A DNA stretch of 64,000 nucleotides from Streptomyces globisporus (GCA_014649555.1 BMTG01000002.1:434001-498000); one strand, 5' to 3'; shown: positions 35,905 through 45,829, counted from the first letter of the stretch. Notes: a model not told the origin generated them from the sequence alone. Numbers and translations: made by a program.

Positions 35905-37981
35905 TCGCCTCGTCGATCAGCGGCAGCGCGGCACCGGGCTCCTCGCGGGCGAGCAGGACTTCGGAGAGGTCCGTGAGGGCCCGGGCGGTGTTGTACGCCT
36001 CGCCCTCGGCCCGGAAGGCGGCGAGCGCGCGCTCCACGTGCGCCTGGGCCTCGTCGAACCGCCCGAGCCCTCGCAGCGCCCGGCCCCGGTGACGTTCCAG
36101 CAGCGCCCGGGCGCGTGGAACGTCCGCCGCGCCTTCGTCGTCGGGACCGATACCGCCGAGGACGGCCGCCGCCTCCTCGAAGCAGTCGTAGGCGTCCTGG
36201 AAACGCCACTGCCGCAGCCGCAACAGCCCCAGGAACTCGATGGCGGAGGCCAGCCCGCGGGTGTGTCCCGCCTCCCGCTCGTCGCGCGCCGCTGCCGCCG
36301 CTTGTGCGCCTGCCTCCTCCCAGAGCTGCAACTCACCCAACGTATGCGCGAGTTGCGCGTGGAGAGCGCCTGACGCGCGGCTGCCGGGGACCTGGTCGTC
36401 GGCGACCGCCGTCCCGATCCGCAGAGCCGGGAGCAGCGCCTCGTGGTGGCCCGCCTTGAGCTGGAGCGGCCACAGGGCGCGGCAGAGGGTCAGCACCGTG
36501 TCCGGCTTCCCGAACTCCTCGGCGGTGGAGACGGCTTCGACGAGGTTGGGCAGTTCGACGGCGAGGCGTGCCACGGCGTCCCCCCGTCCCGCGTGGGCGT
36601 CGGCCGGGCTGTCGGCCGGGGCGTCCGGCACGCGCCAGCTCTCCGGGAGTGCGGCCCGGGCCGCCGTCACGGACAGCCGCAGGTAGTGGTCCACGGCGCG
36701 GGTCGTGGCCGCCGAGCAGCCGCCGATGCCCTCCTGGCGGTACGCCGCTTCCTCGGCGTGGGCGCGAACGGACGGGCGGTAGCGGTAGCGCCCGTTGTCC
36801 GTGTGCTCCAGCAGCAACGCGTCGGCCAGCACGCCGAGCAGTTCCCCGGCGGCGTCGACGTCGATGCCCGAGACCTGTGCCGCCGCCTCCGCGTCGAAGG
36901 CGGGCCAGGGCCGTAGCCCCATGAGGCGGTACAGCCGGGCCGCGTCCGGCTGCAGCAGCCGGTAGGCGTCCTCCGCTGCCGTACGCATCGGGTCACTGTC
37001 GTGCATGGTGGGGCCTCCCGTCGGTTCGTGATGAGACAGAGGGAGCGGCGGGGCGGCGGCGAGCGGCCCGGGGGCGAGGAGCCGGGGTGCGGCGGCCCGC
37101 AGGGCGTACGGCGATCCGCCGCAGCGTTCCAGCACGGCGGGAAGCGTCGCGCGGGCCGAGCGCATGACCTCCTTGCCCACGATCTTGGTGAGCAGGCGTA
37201 CCGCGTCCCGGTCGCTGAGGGGACCGACGGGTACGGGGAACGCGTCGAGACCGGGGAACGGGCGCCGGGCGACGACCAGGGTGAGGACGGATGGGGCGGA
37301 GGTGAGCAGCGGTGCGATCTGTGCGGCGGAGCGGGCATGGTCGAGGACCAGGAGCAGCTTGCGGTCCGCGACGATACGGCGGAAGGTGTCGATACGCTCT
37401 GCCTCCGACGCCGGGATCTGCCCGTGGTGCAGGCCGAGTTGGCGCAGCAGTTCCCGCAGGGCGCTGCCGGCGGTGTGGGCGCTGCCCGCGCCGCCGCGGC
37501 CGAGGTCCACGTAGAGCTGACCGTCCGGGAACAGGCTTTCCGCCCGCCAGCCCCAGTGCACGGCGAGGGCGCTGGTGCCCATGGAGTCGCCCCCGTACAG
37601 CAGGGCGACGCGGGGCCGCCCGTCCGGCTTGCGGCCCGCCTCGCGGTCGAGCAGCTTCATCGACGCGTCGCGGTCGGTGAAGAAACGTACGGAGGCGGGC
37701 AGCCGGGGCCGCCCGACGGTCACCCCCGTGGTCTGCACGCTTCGGACGAACGAGCTCCATGTCCGGGCGAGTTCGGGGTCGCCGTGCACGCTGTCGTGGA
37801 TGATCCGGGCCACGGCCTCCCGGTCCTCGGGCCTGGCCGGCGCGACGACCTCCCGTCCGGCCATCCGCCGCACCAGTCCGCCCGCGGTCTCCCAGGCCCA
37901 CTTGCCGGCCTCGCTCGCCATGCCCGATCCGACGGCGCCGAGCACCGCGGTGATGGCGGCCATCGATATGGGATCCAGCAT
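35816..37981 (-). CDS. NB-ARC-like/TPR protein with degenerate P-loop
   Basis: A 721-residue protein. Start ATG gives MLDPISMAAITAV, with GGGAACGGGGG upstream. Residues about 95-330 resemble an NB-ARC NTPase: the strand before the P-loop is RPRVALLYGG, but the loop is GGDSMGTSA (130-138) where GxxxxGKS is expected, so Lys is missing. Later parts are clearer (KLLLVLDHARSAAQIAPLL, LTLVVARRPFPGL). A winged-helix-like region follows, then TPRs from about 460 to the end. It is like AfsR/GutR-family proteins without a DNA-binding domain. It may be a non-hydrolysing scaffold. The 3' end overlaps the convergent gene by 89 bases. Confidence 0.75.
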   Translation of the reverse strand: MLDPISMAAITAVLGAVGSGMASEAGKWAWETAGGLVRRMAGREVVAPARPEDREAVARIIHDSVHGDPELARTWSSFVRSVQTTGVTVGRPRLPASVRFFTDRDASMKLLDREAGRKPDGRPRVALLYGGDSMGTSALAVHWGWRAESLFPDGQLYVDLGRGGAGSAHTAGSALRELLRQLGLHHGQIPASEAERIDTFRRIVADRKLLLVLDHARSAAQIAPLLTSAPSVLTLVVARRPFPGLDAFPVPVGPLSDRDAVRLLTKIVGKEVMRSARATLPAVLERCGGSPYALRAAAPRLLAPGPLAAAPPLPLSHHEPTGGPTMHDSDPMRTAAEDAYRLLQPDAARLYRLMGLRPWPAFDAEAAAQVSGIDVDAAGELLGVLADALLLEHTDNGRYRYRPSVRAHAEEAAYRQEGIGGCSAATTRAVDHYLRLSVTAARAALPESWRVPDAPADSPADAHAGRGDAVARLAVELPNLVEAVSTAEEFGKPDTVLTLCRALWPLQLKAGHHEALLPALRIGTAVADDQVPGSRASGALHAQLAHTLGELQLWEEAGAQAAAAARDEREAGHTRGLASAIEFLGLLRLRQWRFQDAYDCFEEAAAVLGGIGPDDEGAADVPRARALLERHRGRALRGLGRFDEAQAHVERALAAFRAEGEAYNTARALTDLSEVLLAREEPGAALPLIDEAIRILSEENADQHVEHLRHLRERCSDLREE

Positions 37982-38179
37982 GCGGTGCGCCCCCGTTCCC
38001 GCCGGTTCGCCCGGCGCACCCCTCCCGGGCACCGTCGCGACCGATCGCGAGCACCAACGGTATCTGCTGCACCGGCGCACTGACGGAACGCCAGGAGAAC
38101 GGGCAGGCCGTCCGGCGCCTTCCGGGGGCGGTCCGGGATGCTGGTGCGCGAACGAACGAACCACACCGAAGGAGTACCC

Positions 38180-38989
38180 GTGAGCGACCCCCGACAGCCC
38201 TTCACCCTCACCCCGGGCGCCCCCGACTCCCCGGTCCTCCTCCACGTACCGCACGGCTCCCGCCACATCCCCCACCACGTACGCGAGGGGATCGCGTCGG
38301 ACGACGCCGCCCTGGAGCGCGAGCTCGATCACATCACCGACGCCCACACCGCCGAACTGGCCGCGGCTGCGGCGCGGATCACCCCGGCCACCCCGTGGCG
38401 CTTCGTCAACAACCTGTCCCGGCTGGTCGTCGACCCCGAGCGCTTCCCGGACGAGCGGGAGGAGATGCTCGCCGTCGGCATGGGCGCCGTCTACACCCGC
38501 ACCACCCACCGCGAACCGCTCCGCCCGCCGGGAGACGACCCCACCCCCCTCCTGGAGGCGTACTTCCATCCCTACGCCGACGCCATGACCGAGGCGGTCG
38601 AGGCGCGCATCGCCGCCGCCGGCCGCGCGGTGATCATCGACGTCCACTCGTACCCGACCGAGCCCCTCCCCTACGAGCTCCACGGCACCGGCCCCCGCCC
38701 ACCCGTCTGCCTGGGCACCGACCCGTTCCACACCCCGCCGGAACTCCTCGCTGCGGCGGAGGCGTCGTTCGGAGGACGTGTCGGCCATGACGGCGTCGGG
38801 CACGACACCCCGTTCGCCGGTACGTACGTCCCTCTCCGGCACTACGGAAGGGACCGCCGGGTCACCGCGCTGATGATCGAGATCCGCCGCGACACGTACA
38901 TGAGCGAGCCGGGCGGCCCCGCGGGGCCCGGCCTCGACACGCTGGCGGAGGCACTGGCGGAGCTGGTGGGGAGCGTCACTGCCCGGTGA
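38180..38989 (+). CDS. N-formylglutamate amidohydrolase family protein
   Basis: A 269-residue zinc hydrolase. GTG start with AAGGAG seven bases upstream. Key regions are VLLHVPHGSRHIP, a loop with ELDHITDAHT, the acid-base segment VIIDVHSYPT and the C-terminal IEIRRDTYM. The family removes formate from N-formylglutamate in histidine breakdown (HutG), but many members act on other formyl or acyl amino acids. No hut genes are adjacent, so the exact substrate is open. It is divergent from the NB-ARC-like gene. Confidence 0.85.
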   Translation: MSDPRQPFTLTPGAPDSPVLLHVPHGSRHIPHHVREGIASDDAALERELDHITDAHTAELAAAAARITPATPWRFVNNLSRLVVDPERFPDEREEMLAVGMGAVYTRTTHREPLRPPGDDPTPLLEAYFHPYADAMTEAVEARIAAAGRAVIIDVHSYPTEPLPYELHGTGPRPPVCLGTDPFHTPPELLAAAEASFGGRVGHDGVGHDTPFAGTYVPLRHYGRDRRVTALMIEIRRDTYMSEPGGPAGPGLDTLAEALAELVGSVTAR

Positions 38990-39029
38990 CCACCCCCCTG
39001 CGGCGAGTCCGGCTCGGCCACGAAGGCGC

Positions 39030-40274
39030 TCAACCGATCTCCACCACCCGCGCCCACGCCGGCGGCCGTCGAGGGACGTAGTCGGGGTTGTCCTCGTTCC
39101 AGGAGCCGCGCCGGTGGTCCCTCGGGAACAGGCCGATGACCGTGCGGCATGCCGGTTGTGCTGAGGGCCACGGTGTCTGGCCGTCCGTCAGGATGACGAT
39201 GGCGTCGGGGCGGGGGTGGGAGCGGAGCGCCTTCGCGAAGCCCGTACGCAGATCCGTGCCGCCACCGCCCACCAGCGGGATACCCTCCGCCTGGCACAGC
39301 GGGTGGACCACCCGGGTCGCCGCGTCGCACGCGAGGACGGTGACCAGGTCGCGTCGGCCGCCCACCGCCCGGGAGATGGCGGCGACTTCGAGGAGGGCGC
39401 TGCCCAGTTCGGCGTCGCTGACCGAGCCGGAGGTGTCGATGACGACGGAGACCCTGGGCGGTCTGCGGCGCAGGCTCGGCAGGACGACGCCGCGCAGTCC
39501 GGTGGAGCGGCGCGAGGGCCGCCCGTAGCTGTAATCCTCCCCGGCGCCGGGGCTCGAGGCGGCCGAGCGGACGGCGGCGCCCAGCAGCTCCCGCCAGGGC
39601 TGCGGAGGATGGAACGCCTCCTCCGCCCACCGCTTCCACCCCTTCGAGGCGTTGCCCGGCCGGCCGGTGATGCCCTGCGCAACGCGGAAGCGGACGGCGT
39701 CCTGTTCGTGGGCGCTGAGCCCGTGCGCGCCGTCCGGGCCCAGCTCCCATCCCCTCTCCAGTCCGTCGGCGCCGCTTCCGCAGTCCAGCCAGGCGAGGTT
39801 CTGGGTGCGCGGGCCGAGGCGGAACTGGTACAGGTAGTCCTCCATGAGCTCCCCGGACTGGAGGTGCAGCGTCGACGGGTGGACGGCGCCTTTGGGCCGG
39901 GCCAGGCCGTCGCCGTACACGTCGTCGTTGATCTCGCAGTCGGCGGCGATGTTCATCCGCAGCCGGTCCCCCGGGCCGGTCAGCCCGCGCTGCTCGGCGA
40001 CCCGGTCGCTGCGGCCGTGGTGGTCGCGCAGCAGGTGCGACACCTCGTGGACCCAGACCCCGGCCAGCTCCTCCACGGGGGTGCGGGCGACGAATCCCGG
40101 CGAGACGTAGCACCGCCAGTACCGGTCGACGGCCATGGTCGGAACCTCCCGCGACTCCACGGTGTGCAGGGCGAACAGGGCCGTGGCCAGGTAGGGGCGG
40201 GCCCGGGCGGCCTGGAGGCGGGCGGCGAAGAGTTTGTCCAGGTCGAGCGCGCTCGGCGCATCCGTCGTCGTCAT
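39030..40274 (-). CDS. vWA-like/metallopeptidase protein (DUF2201 type)
   Basis: A 414-residue protein. The N-terminal half has a zincin motif HEVSHLLRDHHG, followed by a conserved IAADCEINDD. The C-terminal half is a vWA-like domain with the MIDAS SVVIDTSGSVSD, GGGTDLRTG and IVILTDGQTPW. This fusion is the partner of MoxR ATPases. Its ATG overlaps the MoxR stop. The trio with the next two genes is a second MoxR/vWA module in this window. Function of such modules is poorly known; assembly or chaperone roles are typical. Confidence 0.85.
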   Translation of the reverse strand: MTTTDAPSALDLDKLFAARLQAARARPYLATALFALHTVESREVPTMAVDRYWRCYVSPGFVARTPVEELAGVWVHEVSHLLRDHHGRSDRVAEQRGLTGPGDRLRMNIAADCEINDDVYGDGLARPKGAVHPSTLHLQSGELMEDYLYQFRLGPRTQNLAWLDCGSGADGLERGWELGPDGAHGLSAHEQDAVRFRVAQGITGRPGNASKGWKRWAEEAFHPPQPWRELLGAAVRSAASSPGAGEDYSYGRPSRRSTGLRGVVLPSLRRRPPRVSVVIDTSGSVSDAELGSALLEVAAISRAVGGRRDLVTVLACDAATRVVHPLCQAEGIPLVGGGGTDLRTGFAKALRSHPRPDAIVILTDGQTPWPSAQPACRTVIGLFPRDHRRGSWNEDNPDYVPRRPPAWARVVEIG

Positions 40275-41527
40275 CGGCCCGCCTTCGCCCCGACGCGGGC
40301 CACCCGGTCCGCCGCCCGGTCCGCCCGCTGGGACAGGGAGACCACTCCCGCGAGGTGCTCGATGGCCGCCGGTACGTCCCAGTCCTCCTGGCGCAGGGAG
40401 GCGAGGGTGGTGGCGGGAACGACCACCAGGTCGGGGGCCCCGGTCTCCAGCGCCCGGACGAGCAGCGCCCACGCCGCGTCCCAGCGTGCCCGGTCCGGGC
40501 GGGTGCGGACCGCCGCGACGACCCCGTCCAGTGCGGCCTGCCGGAGATCGCCGCGTTCGGGCAGAACGGCGTTCGCCGGATCGGCGAGGAGGTCCTCGGG
40601 GTCAGGAAGGTCCATCCGGTCCAGGCTCGCCAGCAGTTCAAGGCCCGGGCCGTCCCCCACCGTTCCCCTGACCAGCAGGGACAGCACCTCCCTGGAGGAT
40701 CCGGCGGCGGTGGCGAAGGCGATCAGGTTCAGGGTCATGTCCCAGCTGCGCGGCGAAGGCCACGGGCCGCCCCGGCGGGTCTCCGTGGTGGGCAGCCGGT
40801 GGACGAGCGTGGGGCGGGCGGAGAGCAGCCCGCACACCGCGCGCCGGGCGAAGTCCACGGCCTCGGGAAGCTTTTCGGGGTCGAGGCGGGGCAGCGTCGC
40901 GCGGGGCCAGGTGCCGGCGAGTCCGCGGACGACGACCTCGTGGTCGTGGGTCCACTGGAGGTGGACGAACCGGTTGGCGAGCGGCGGGCTCAGCTCCCAG
41001 CCGTCGGCGGCCGACGAACGCGGGTTGGCCGCCGCCACGATCCTTACGCCGGGCGGGAGTTGCAGTGCACCGATGCGCCGCTCCAGTACGAGGCGCAGCA
41101 GCGCGGCCTGGACGGCGGGCGGTGCGGTGGAGAGTTCGTCGAGGAACAGCAGGCCCTTCCCCGCCCGTACGAGGCGAACGGCCCAGTCCGGCGGGGCCAT
41201 CGGCACGCCCTGCTCGGCCGGGTCGTCGCCGACGATGGGCAGCCCGGAGAAGTCGGACGGCTCGTGCACGCTGGCGATGACCGTGGTGAGCGGCAGGTCC
41301 AGGGAGGCGGCGAGCTGGGTGAGCGCCGCGGTCTTGCCGATCCCCGGCTCGCCCCACAGCAGGACGGGCAGGTCGGCGGAGACTGCCAGCGTCAGCGCCT
41401 CCAGCTGGATGTCGGGGCGCGGCTCGGTCGTGGTGTCGCGAAGCAGGATCATCAGCGCTTCGGCGACGGCGAGTTGGGAGTCGGGAGCGGAGTTCGTGGG
41501 CGCGGAGGGCGGGGTGTTCGTGAGCAT
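40271..41527 (-). CDS. MoxR-type AAA ATPase
   Basis: A 418-residue AAA+ ATPase: Walker A WGEPGIGKTAA, Walker B KGLLFLDELSTAPP, sensor 1 IVAAANPRSSAADG, and the Arg finger region ANRFVHLQW. It overlaps the DUF2201-type vWA gene by four bases, so the two are co-produced; MoxR proteins act on vWA partners. The following unknown gene, 82 bases upstream on the transcript, completes the trio. It differs from the MoxR of the VMAP locus, with only the motifs shared. Confidence 0.88.
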   Translation of the reverse strand: MLTNTPPSAPTNSAPDSQLAVAEALMILLRDTTTEPRPDIQLEALTLAVSADLPVLLWGEPGIGKTAALTQLAASLDLPLTTVIASVHEPSDFSGLPIVGDDPAEQGVPMAPPDWAVRLVRAGKGLLFLDELSTAPPAVQAALLRLVLERRIGALQLPPGVRIVAAANPRSSAADGWELSPPLANRFVHLQWTHDHEVVVRGLAGTWPRATLPRLDPEKLPEAVDFARRAVCGLLSARPTLVHRLPTTETRRGGPWPSPRSWDMTLNLIAFATAAGSSREVLSLLVRGTVGDGPGLELLASLDRMDLPDPEDLLADPANAVLPERGDLRQAALDGVVAAVRTRPDRARWDAAWALLVRALETGAPDLVVVPATTLASLRQEDWDVPAAIEHLAGVVSLSQRADRAADRVARVGAKAGR

Positions 41528-41608
41528 GAGTGATCACCTGAGGGTGTGCGAGATGACGGATGGGCAGGGGGGGAGCGCAGGGCAGCCCCTGGGCTCGTGA
41601 GCCCCGGA

Positions 41609-43063
41609 TCAGCCGACGGTTGTTGTGCGGCGCGGTCGTCGGGCCCTGCGCGGGCGGGGGTCGACGGGGCGGCGGGGGTCCGAGCGGCGGCGGATGGGGC
41701 CGGGGCCGAGCAGGTCGGCCCGGAACAGTCCGTAGGTGATCCGCCGTCGGGCCGCGGCTTCCAGTTCGTCCCGCAGGGGGCCGTCGCGGAGCACCGCCTC
41801 GGGGCCGAGCAGTCCTTCGACGACGGCCAGCGCACCGGCGATGTCCCCGTGGTCGAGGCGTTCCCGCACACCGGTGAGGCAGTCGGGCCGTCGGTGTGCT
41901 TCGTCGATGGCCCGGAGGCAGGGCAGCGGCGTACCGGTGAGGGCGACCAGCAGTTCCTCGCGGCGGATCTCGGCCGGGTCGTGGTCCAGCGGCGCGAGGG
42001 CCCCTTCGACCAGGCCGATCCGGTGCCGCGCTCCCCGGCATTCCACCAGACGCGTCGCTCCGGCCCCGTCACCGGTACGTGAACGGGCCGGGGCCGAAGC
42101 CAGCGACGGGAGGCCCGGCACGAGCGCCCGTGCGACCAGTGGGTGCAGTTGCCCTGCGTCGATCGCCCCGGTACGGAGCAGGTCGAGGTCGGGCAGCACC
42201 CAGGTGGCCGCGTCGGGCAGCACCGGTGCCGTGGACGAACCCGGGTCCGGCAGCAGCGCCGCGATCCGCGCGGCAGGCGCGCCCGGGGCGTCCTCGTCGG
42301 CCTCCACATGGAGAAGCAGTCGGCGTCGGCCGCCCAACCGCACGCTCACCGTCCCGCCCGGCCCCCGCCCCTCAGCTCGGAGCAGGGTCGCCGCCTCCGC
42401 CGCCCACCGGTCGACGGCGCAGCGGAGGTCCGGTGGCACGGCGCCCCACAGGTCCGGGTCGACGGCCTGATTGGCGTGCCCGGTTGACCGGTCGTCGGCC
42501 CCGGAGCGGAGCCGCAGCTCATGAGCCCTGCGCGCATCCCACAGGTGGCGGTGCAGGTCGAGGCGGAAGCGGCGGTTCGGATGCGGGTGGGGGTGACGGC
42601 GGGCGGTGGGCTCGGTGTGCGAGCCGTCCCACAGCGCGAGGCTGATCCGCTGCCCGGCGTCCGCCCAGGCGGGCGGGGTCCGGACGACGAGGTGCAGCGG
42701 GCCCGGCCCGTCGCACCCCGGTGTTTCGTAGCGGGCCAGTTCGATCGTCAGCCCCGGCCGCAGCAGTCCGTGCGGGGCGATTCTCGGCATGTGCCAGCGC
42801 AGCAGGTCGGGAGCCAGGTGGCGCAGGTCGGCCCGGATGCGGGCGGCGAGGGCCCGGCCGTGGCTGCGTGCCACGGACCGGAGTCGGAGATCGACGTCGA
42901 CGCCTGCCGCGGCGCACGCACCTGCCCAGTCCCCGGCCTCGCGGCGGGCGGTCGCAGTCTCGATCATCGGGGCCGGCACGGCGAACTCGCGCACGCGCGG
43001 CCAGAAGGAGAGGGAAGGAGAGAAGGACGGGCGGGAATCCCGGTTCGCGGTCGAAGGGAGCAT
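41609..43063 (-). CDS. hypothetical protein of the MoxR/vWA trio
   Basis: A 484-residue protein with no signal peptide or membrane segment. Start ATG chosen for AAGGTGA upstream; a GTG two codons earlier is too close to that site. It is Arg-rich and basic at the C-terminus and has alternating short motifs (RISLALWDGSHTEP, RWAAEAATLLRAE, TWVLPDLDLLRTGAIDAGQL). It is first of the trio with MoxR and vWA genes. I recognise no domain. It may be the target or adaptor the MoxR ATPase acts on. Confidence 0.65.
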   Translation of the reverse strand: MLPSTANRDSRPSFSPSLSFWPRVREFAVPAPMIETATARREAGDWAGACAAAGVDVDLRLRSVARSHGRALAARIRADLRHLAPDLLRWHMPRIAPHGLLRPGLTIELARYETPGCDGPGPLHLVVRTPPAWADAGQRISLALWDGSHTEPTARRHPHPHPNRRFRLDLHRHLWDARRAHELRLRSGADDRSTGHANQAVDPDLWGAVPPDLRCAVDRWAAEAATLLRAEGRGPGGTVSVRLGGRRRLLLHVEADEDAPGAPAARIAALLPDPGSSTAPVLPDAATWVLPDLDLLRTGAIDAGQLHPLVARALVPGLPSLASAPARSRTGDGAGATRLVECRGARHRIGLVEGALAPLDHDPAEIRREELLVALTGTPLPCLRAIDEAHRRPDCLTGVRERLDHGDIAGALAVVEGLLGPEAVLRDGPLRDELEAAARRRITYGLFRADLLGPGPIRRRSDPRRPVDPRPRRARRPRRTTTVG

Positions 43064-43196
43064 CAGCACTCACCTTGCGCGGACGGGTCCCCCAATCTGT
43101 TCAGGGAGTGAGTCATCGCGGGGAGCTTAGCTCCGGTCACCGAGATCTGCCAGAAGTTTCTTCAGCACCATGGACGACCCACTCCGCCGTACGGTC

Positions 43197-44408
43197 TCAG
43201 CGCAACGCGCTCATCTCCTGCCACGCGGTCCACGAGAGGTTCCACGCGCCGAAGCCGTTCCCGGGCGCGACCACGCCCTTGGTGTCCTTGCCGGTGATCT
43301 CGAACGGATCGCCCGGCCGCACCTGCCCGTAGAACCAGGCCGCGTCGGCGTCGCTCATGCCGATGCACCCGGAACTCCGGTTGGCCCTGCCGAGATGGCG
43401 GGCGTTCCACGGGGCGGCGTGCGCGTACATGCCCGACCAGGTCAGCCGCATGGAGTGGTCGACCATCTTGTCGTAGGCGTCGGCGAGGCCCACGGTCTCG
43501 GAGTTCATGTTGATCGTGCCCTCCTTGGCCATGAGCACGGCGGTCCCTCGCCAGGACCGCTTGTCGCCGCCGGGCGTGCCGCCGGAGACCGGGATCCGGC
43601 GGACCGTCTCCCCGTTGCGGACGAGGGCGAGTCGGTGGCGGTCCAGGTCGACCTCGACGACCTGCCGGTCGCCGATGGTGAAGGCCGTCGTGTAGTCGCG
43701 GACGAACCAGCCGCCGTCCGCGCCCGAGTCGGTGCCGTTCAGCTCGGCCTTCAGCGTGACCTCGGTCCCCGGCTTCCAGTACGTCCGGGGCCGCCAGTCC
43801 ACCCGGTCCCGGCCCGACCAGTCGCGCATCCAGCCCCAGGAGCCCTCGGTGTCGTTCGACGTGGTGACCTTGAGCTGTTTCTCGACCTCGGCCCGGTTCT
43901 TGACCGGGTGGTCGAAGACCAGCGAGACGGGTTGGGCGACGCCGACGGTGGTGCCGGTGCCCGGTCGCCAGTCGACCTTGTTGACCTTGTCCGCCGGCGC
44001 CGTGGTGAAGCCGGCCCGGGCGCTCCGGGCGGTTCCGCCCGCGCTCCGGGTCGCGGCCGTCACCTCGTACGCCGTACCGGGTACGGCCTTGCGGTCGGAG
44101 ACCCAGGACCGGCCGTCGGCGGCGGCCTTTCCGGCGAGCCGATGGCCCTCGGCGTCGGTGACGGTCACCGAGGTGAGACGGCCGCCCGAGACCGTGACCC
44201 GTACGGGCTCACCGGCCGGGATCCGCTGACCCGTCGGCGTTACGGAGACCGTGACGGGCCGGTCGTCGGGGCTCGGTGTCGCCCGGGCGGCCGGGCCGCC
44301 GGAAGGGGCACTCGACGAGCAGGCGGCGAGAGGTGCCACGAGGGCGGCCACGACTGCGGCGCGGAGGCAGGCGTGGATGTGCACGGGTATGTGTGACGAG
44401 CGGGACAA
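43197..44408 (-). CDS. L,D-transpeptidase lipoprotein
   Basis: A 403-residue lipoprotein. The signal peptide ends in the lipobox LAAC. Two Ig-like segments (about 45-250) precede a YkuD catalytic domain: the His in YAHAAPWNA and the catalytic Cys in RSSGCIGMSDADAAWFY. It forms 3-3 cross-links or attaches proteins to peptidoglycan outside the membrane, as in mycobacterial LdtMt2, which it resembles in layout. It is divergent from the FemX gene. A -10-like TACAGT on the minus strand (44460-44465) lies about 55 bases upstream. Confidence 0.9.
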   Translation of the reverse strand: MSRSSHIPVHIHACLRAAVVAALVAPLAACSSSAPSGGPAARATPSPDDRPVTVSVTPTGQRIPAGEPVRVTVSGGRLTSVTVTDAEGHRLAGKAAADGRSWVSDRKAVPGTAYEVTAATRSAGGTARSARAGFTTAPADKVNKVDWRPGTGTTVGVAQPVSLVFDHPVKNRAEVEKQLKVTTSNDTEGSWGWMRDWSGRDRVDWRPRTYWKPGTEVTLKAELNGTDSGADGGWFVRDYTTAFTIGDRQVVEVDLDRHRLALVRNGETVRRIPVSGGTPGGDKRSWRGTAVLMAKEGTINMNSETVGLADAYDKMVDHSMRLTWSGMYAHAAPWNARHLGRANRSSGCIGMSDADAAWFYGQVRPGDPFEITGKDTKGVVAPGNGFGAWNLSWTAWQEMSALR

Positions 44409-44626
44409 CAGGACCTCCGGGAGAGCCGCGGGAGAGCCGGACGAGTCGGCGATGCTGCGACTGTAGAGCCGGAAAATCCCAGTTCAGACGCCATGGGGCG
44501 ATGTGACGGCGACTGGTGAGGAACGGTCATGGTCCGGTCACATTCGCCGCTCGGAGCGGTCATGAAGCGCTGTGAGCATCCTCGGTGTCCCCGCGGCCGG
44601 TCCCGGGGAGAAGGAGAGGCCAGACC

Positions 44627-45829
44627 GTGTCAGCGCTGCTCGTGCCGTCGTCGTCCAGCCCCGTGCGCCGCGCACGGAACCAGGGCCTGGCCCTGGGCAC
44701 CATCACCCCGGAGACCTACCGCGCCTTCCTCGCGTCCCCCGAAGGCCGGGCCCTCGGCCCGGGCTTCCTGCAGTGCCCGTCCTGGGCCGACGTCAAGGAG
44801 GGCTGGCAGTCCCTGCTGATCGGCTGGGGGCCAGATCCGGACGCGGGCGCTCTGACGGGCGCAGCCTTGGTGCTGCTGCGTCAGTTCCCGGGTACGCGCA
44901 AGTACTTCGCCTATCTACCCGAGGGGCCCGCCGCGGACTGGGGCGACCCCGACGTCGACGCATGGCTCGATCCGCTGCTGGACCACCTGCGCCGTGCGGG
45001 GGCCTTCGCCGTGCGCATCGGTCCCTCGCCCGCCTACCGGCGCTGGGACGCCGCCCGGCTCAAGCCGCTCGCCGGGCCGGGCCGCAGCATCGGCGACGTC
45101 CTGGCCAGCGAGGTCGACCCCCTGGGCTCCGCCGTCGCGGACCGGCTGCGGGTCAGGGGCTGGCGGCGCTGCGGCGGCGACGGGACGGGCCAGGGCGGGG
45201 ACGCCCAGCCCCGCCACGTCTTTCAGGTACCGCTCGCCGGACGCACCCCGGACGACCTGTGGGCCGGGCTCAACCAGGAGTGGCGCCGGAATGTGCGCCG
45301 GGCCCGGAAGGAGGGCGTGGAGGTGGTGGTCGGCACTGCGGCGGACCTCCCTGAGTTCAGCCGTCTGCTCACCCTCACCGAGCGCCGCGACGGATTCCGG
45401 CTCGGCCGCTCACTCGCGTACTACGAGCGTCAGTACGCCGCCCTCAACGCCGAGGAGCCGGGCCGCATGAAGCTGTACCTGGCCCGGCACCGGGGGGAGA
45501 TCCTGGCCGCCCACACGATGATCACCGTGGGCCGCCGGACCTGGTACCAGACCGGCGCGTCGGCCGACCACCGCCGCGAGGTCCGGCCCTCGAACGCCCT
45601 TCAGTGGCGGATGCTGCTGGACGCCCACGCGACCGGGGCGGACGTCTACGACATGCGCGGGGTACCCTCCACTCTCGATCCGGAAGAACGTGCGTACGGA
45701 TTGCTGCGGTGGAAGCTCGGCACCGGTGGTCAGGTCGTCGAGACATTGGGGGAATGGGAGAGGCCAGTGGGCGGCAGCGCCAACCATGCGCTTCACCGTG
45801 CCTTCCAGGCGTACCTGAACCGCCGATGA
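44627..45829 (+). CDS. FemABX-family peptidyltransferase
   Basis: A 400-residue tRNA-dependent amino acid transferase that adds residues to the peptidoglycan bridge. GTG chosen because AAGGAGAG lies nine bases upstream and the upstream in-frame residues look untranslated. Two GNAT-like halves are seen; the second holds NQEWRRNVRRARKEGVEV, a positively charged helix typical of Fem proteins, and GRRTWYQTGASADHRREVRPSNALQW. Its stop overlaps the MurJ start by ATGA. In Streptomyces the bridge is one glycine, so FemX-like Gly addition to lipid II is the likely role; some members act on other acceptors. Confidence 0.85.
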   Translation: MSALLVPSSSSPVRRARNQGLALGTITPETYRAFLASPEGRALGPGFLQCPSWADVKEGWQSLLIGWGPDPDAGALTGAALVLLRQFPGTRKYFAYLPEGPAADWGDPDVDAWLDPLLDHLRRAGAFAVRIGPSPAYRRWDAARLKPLAGPGRSIGDVLASEVDPLGSAVADRLRVRGWRRCGGDGTGQGGDAQPRHVFQVPLAGRTPDDLWAGLNQEWRRNVRRARKEGVEVVVGTAADLPEFSRLLTLTERRDGFRLGRSLAYYERQYAALNAEEPGRMKLYLARHRGEILAAHTMITVGRRTWYQTGASADHRREVRPSNALQWRMLLDAHATGADVYDMRGVPSTLDPEERAYGLLRWKLGTGGQVVETLGEWERPVGGSANHALHRAFQAYLNRR

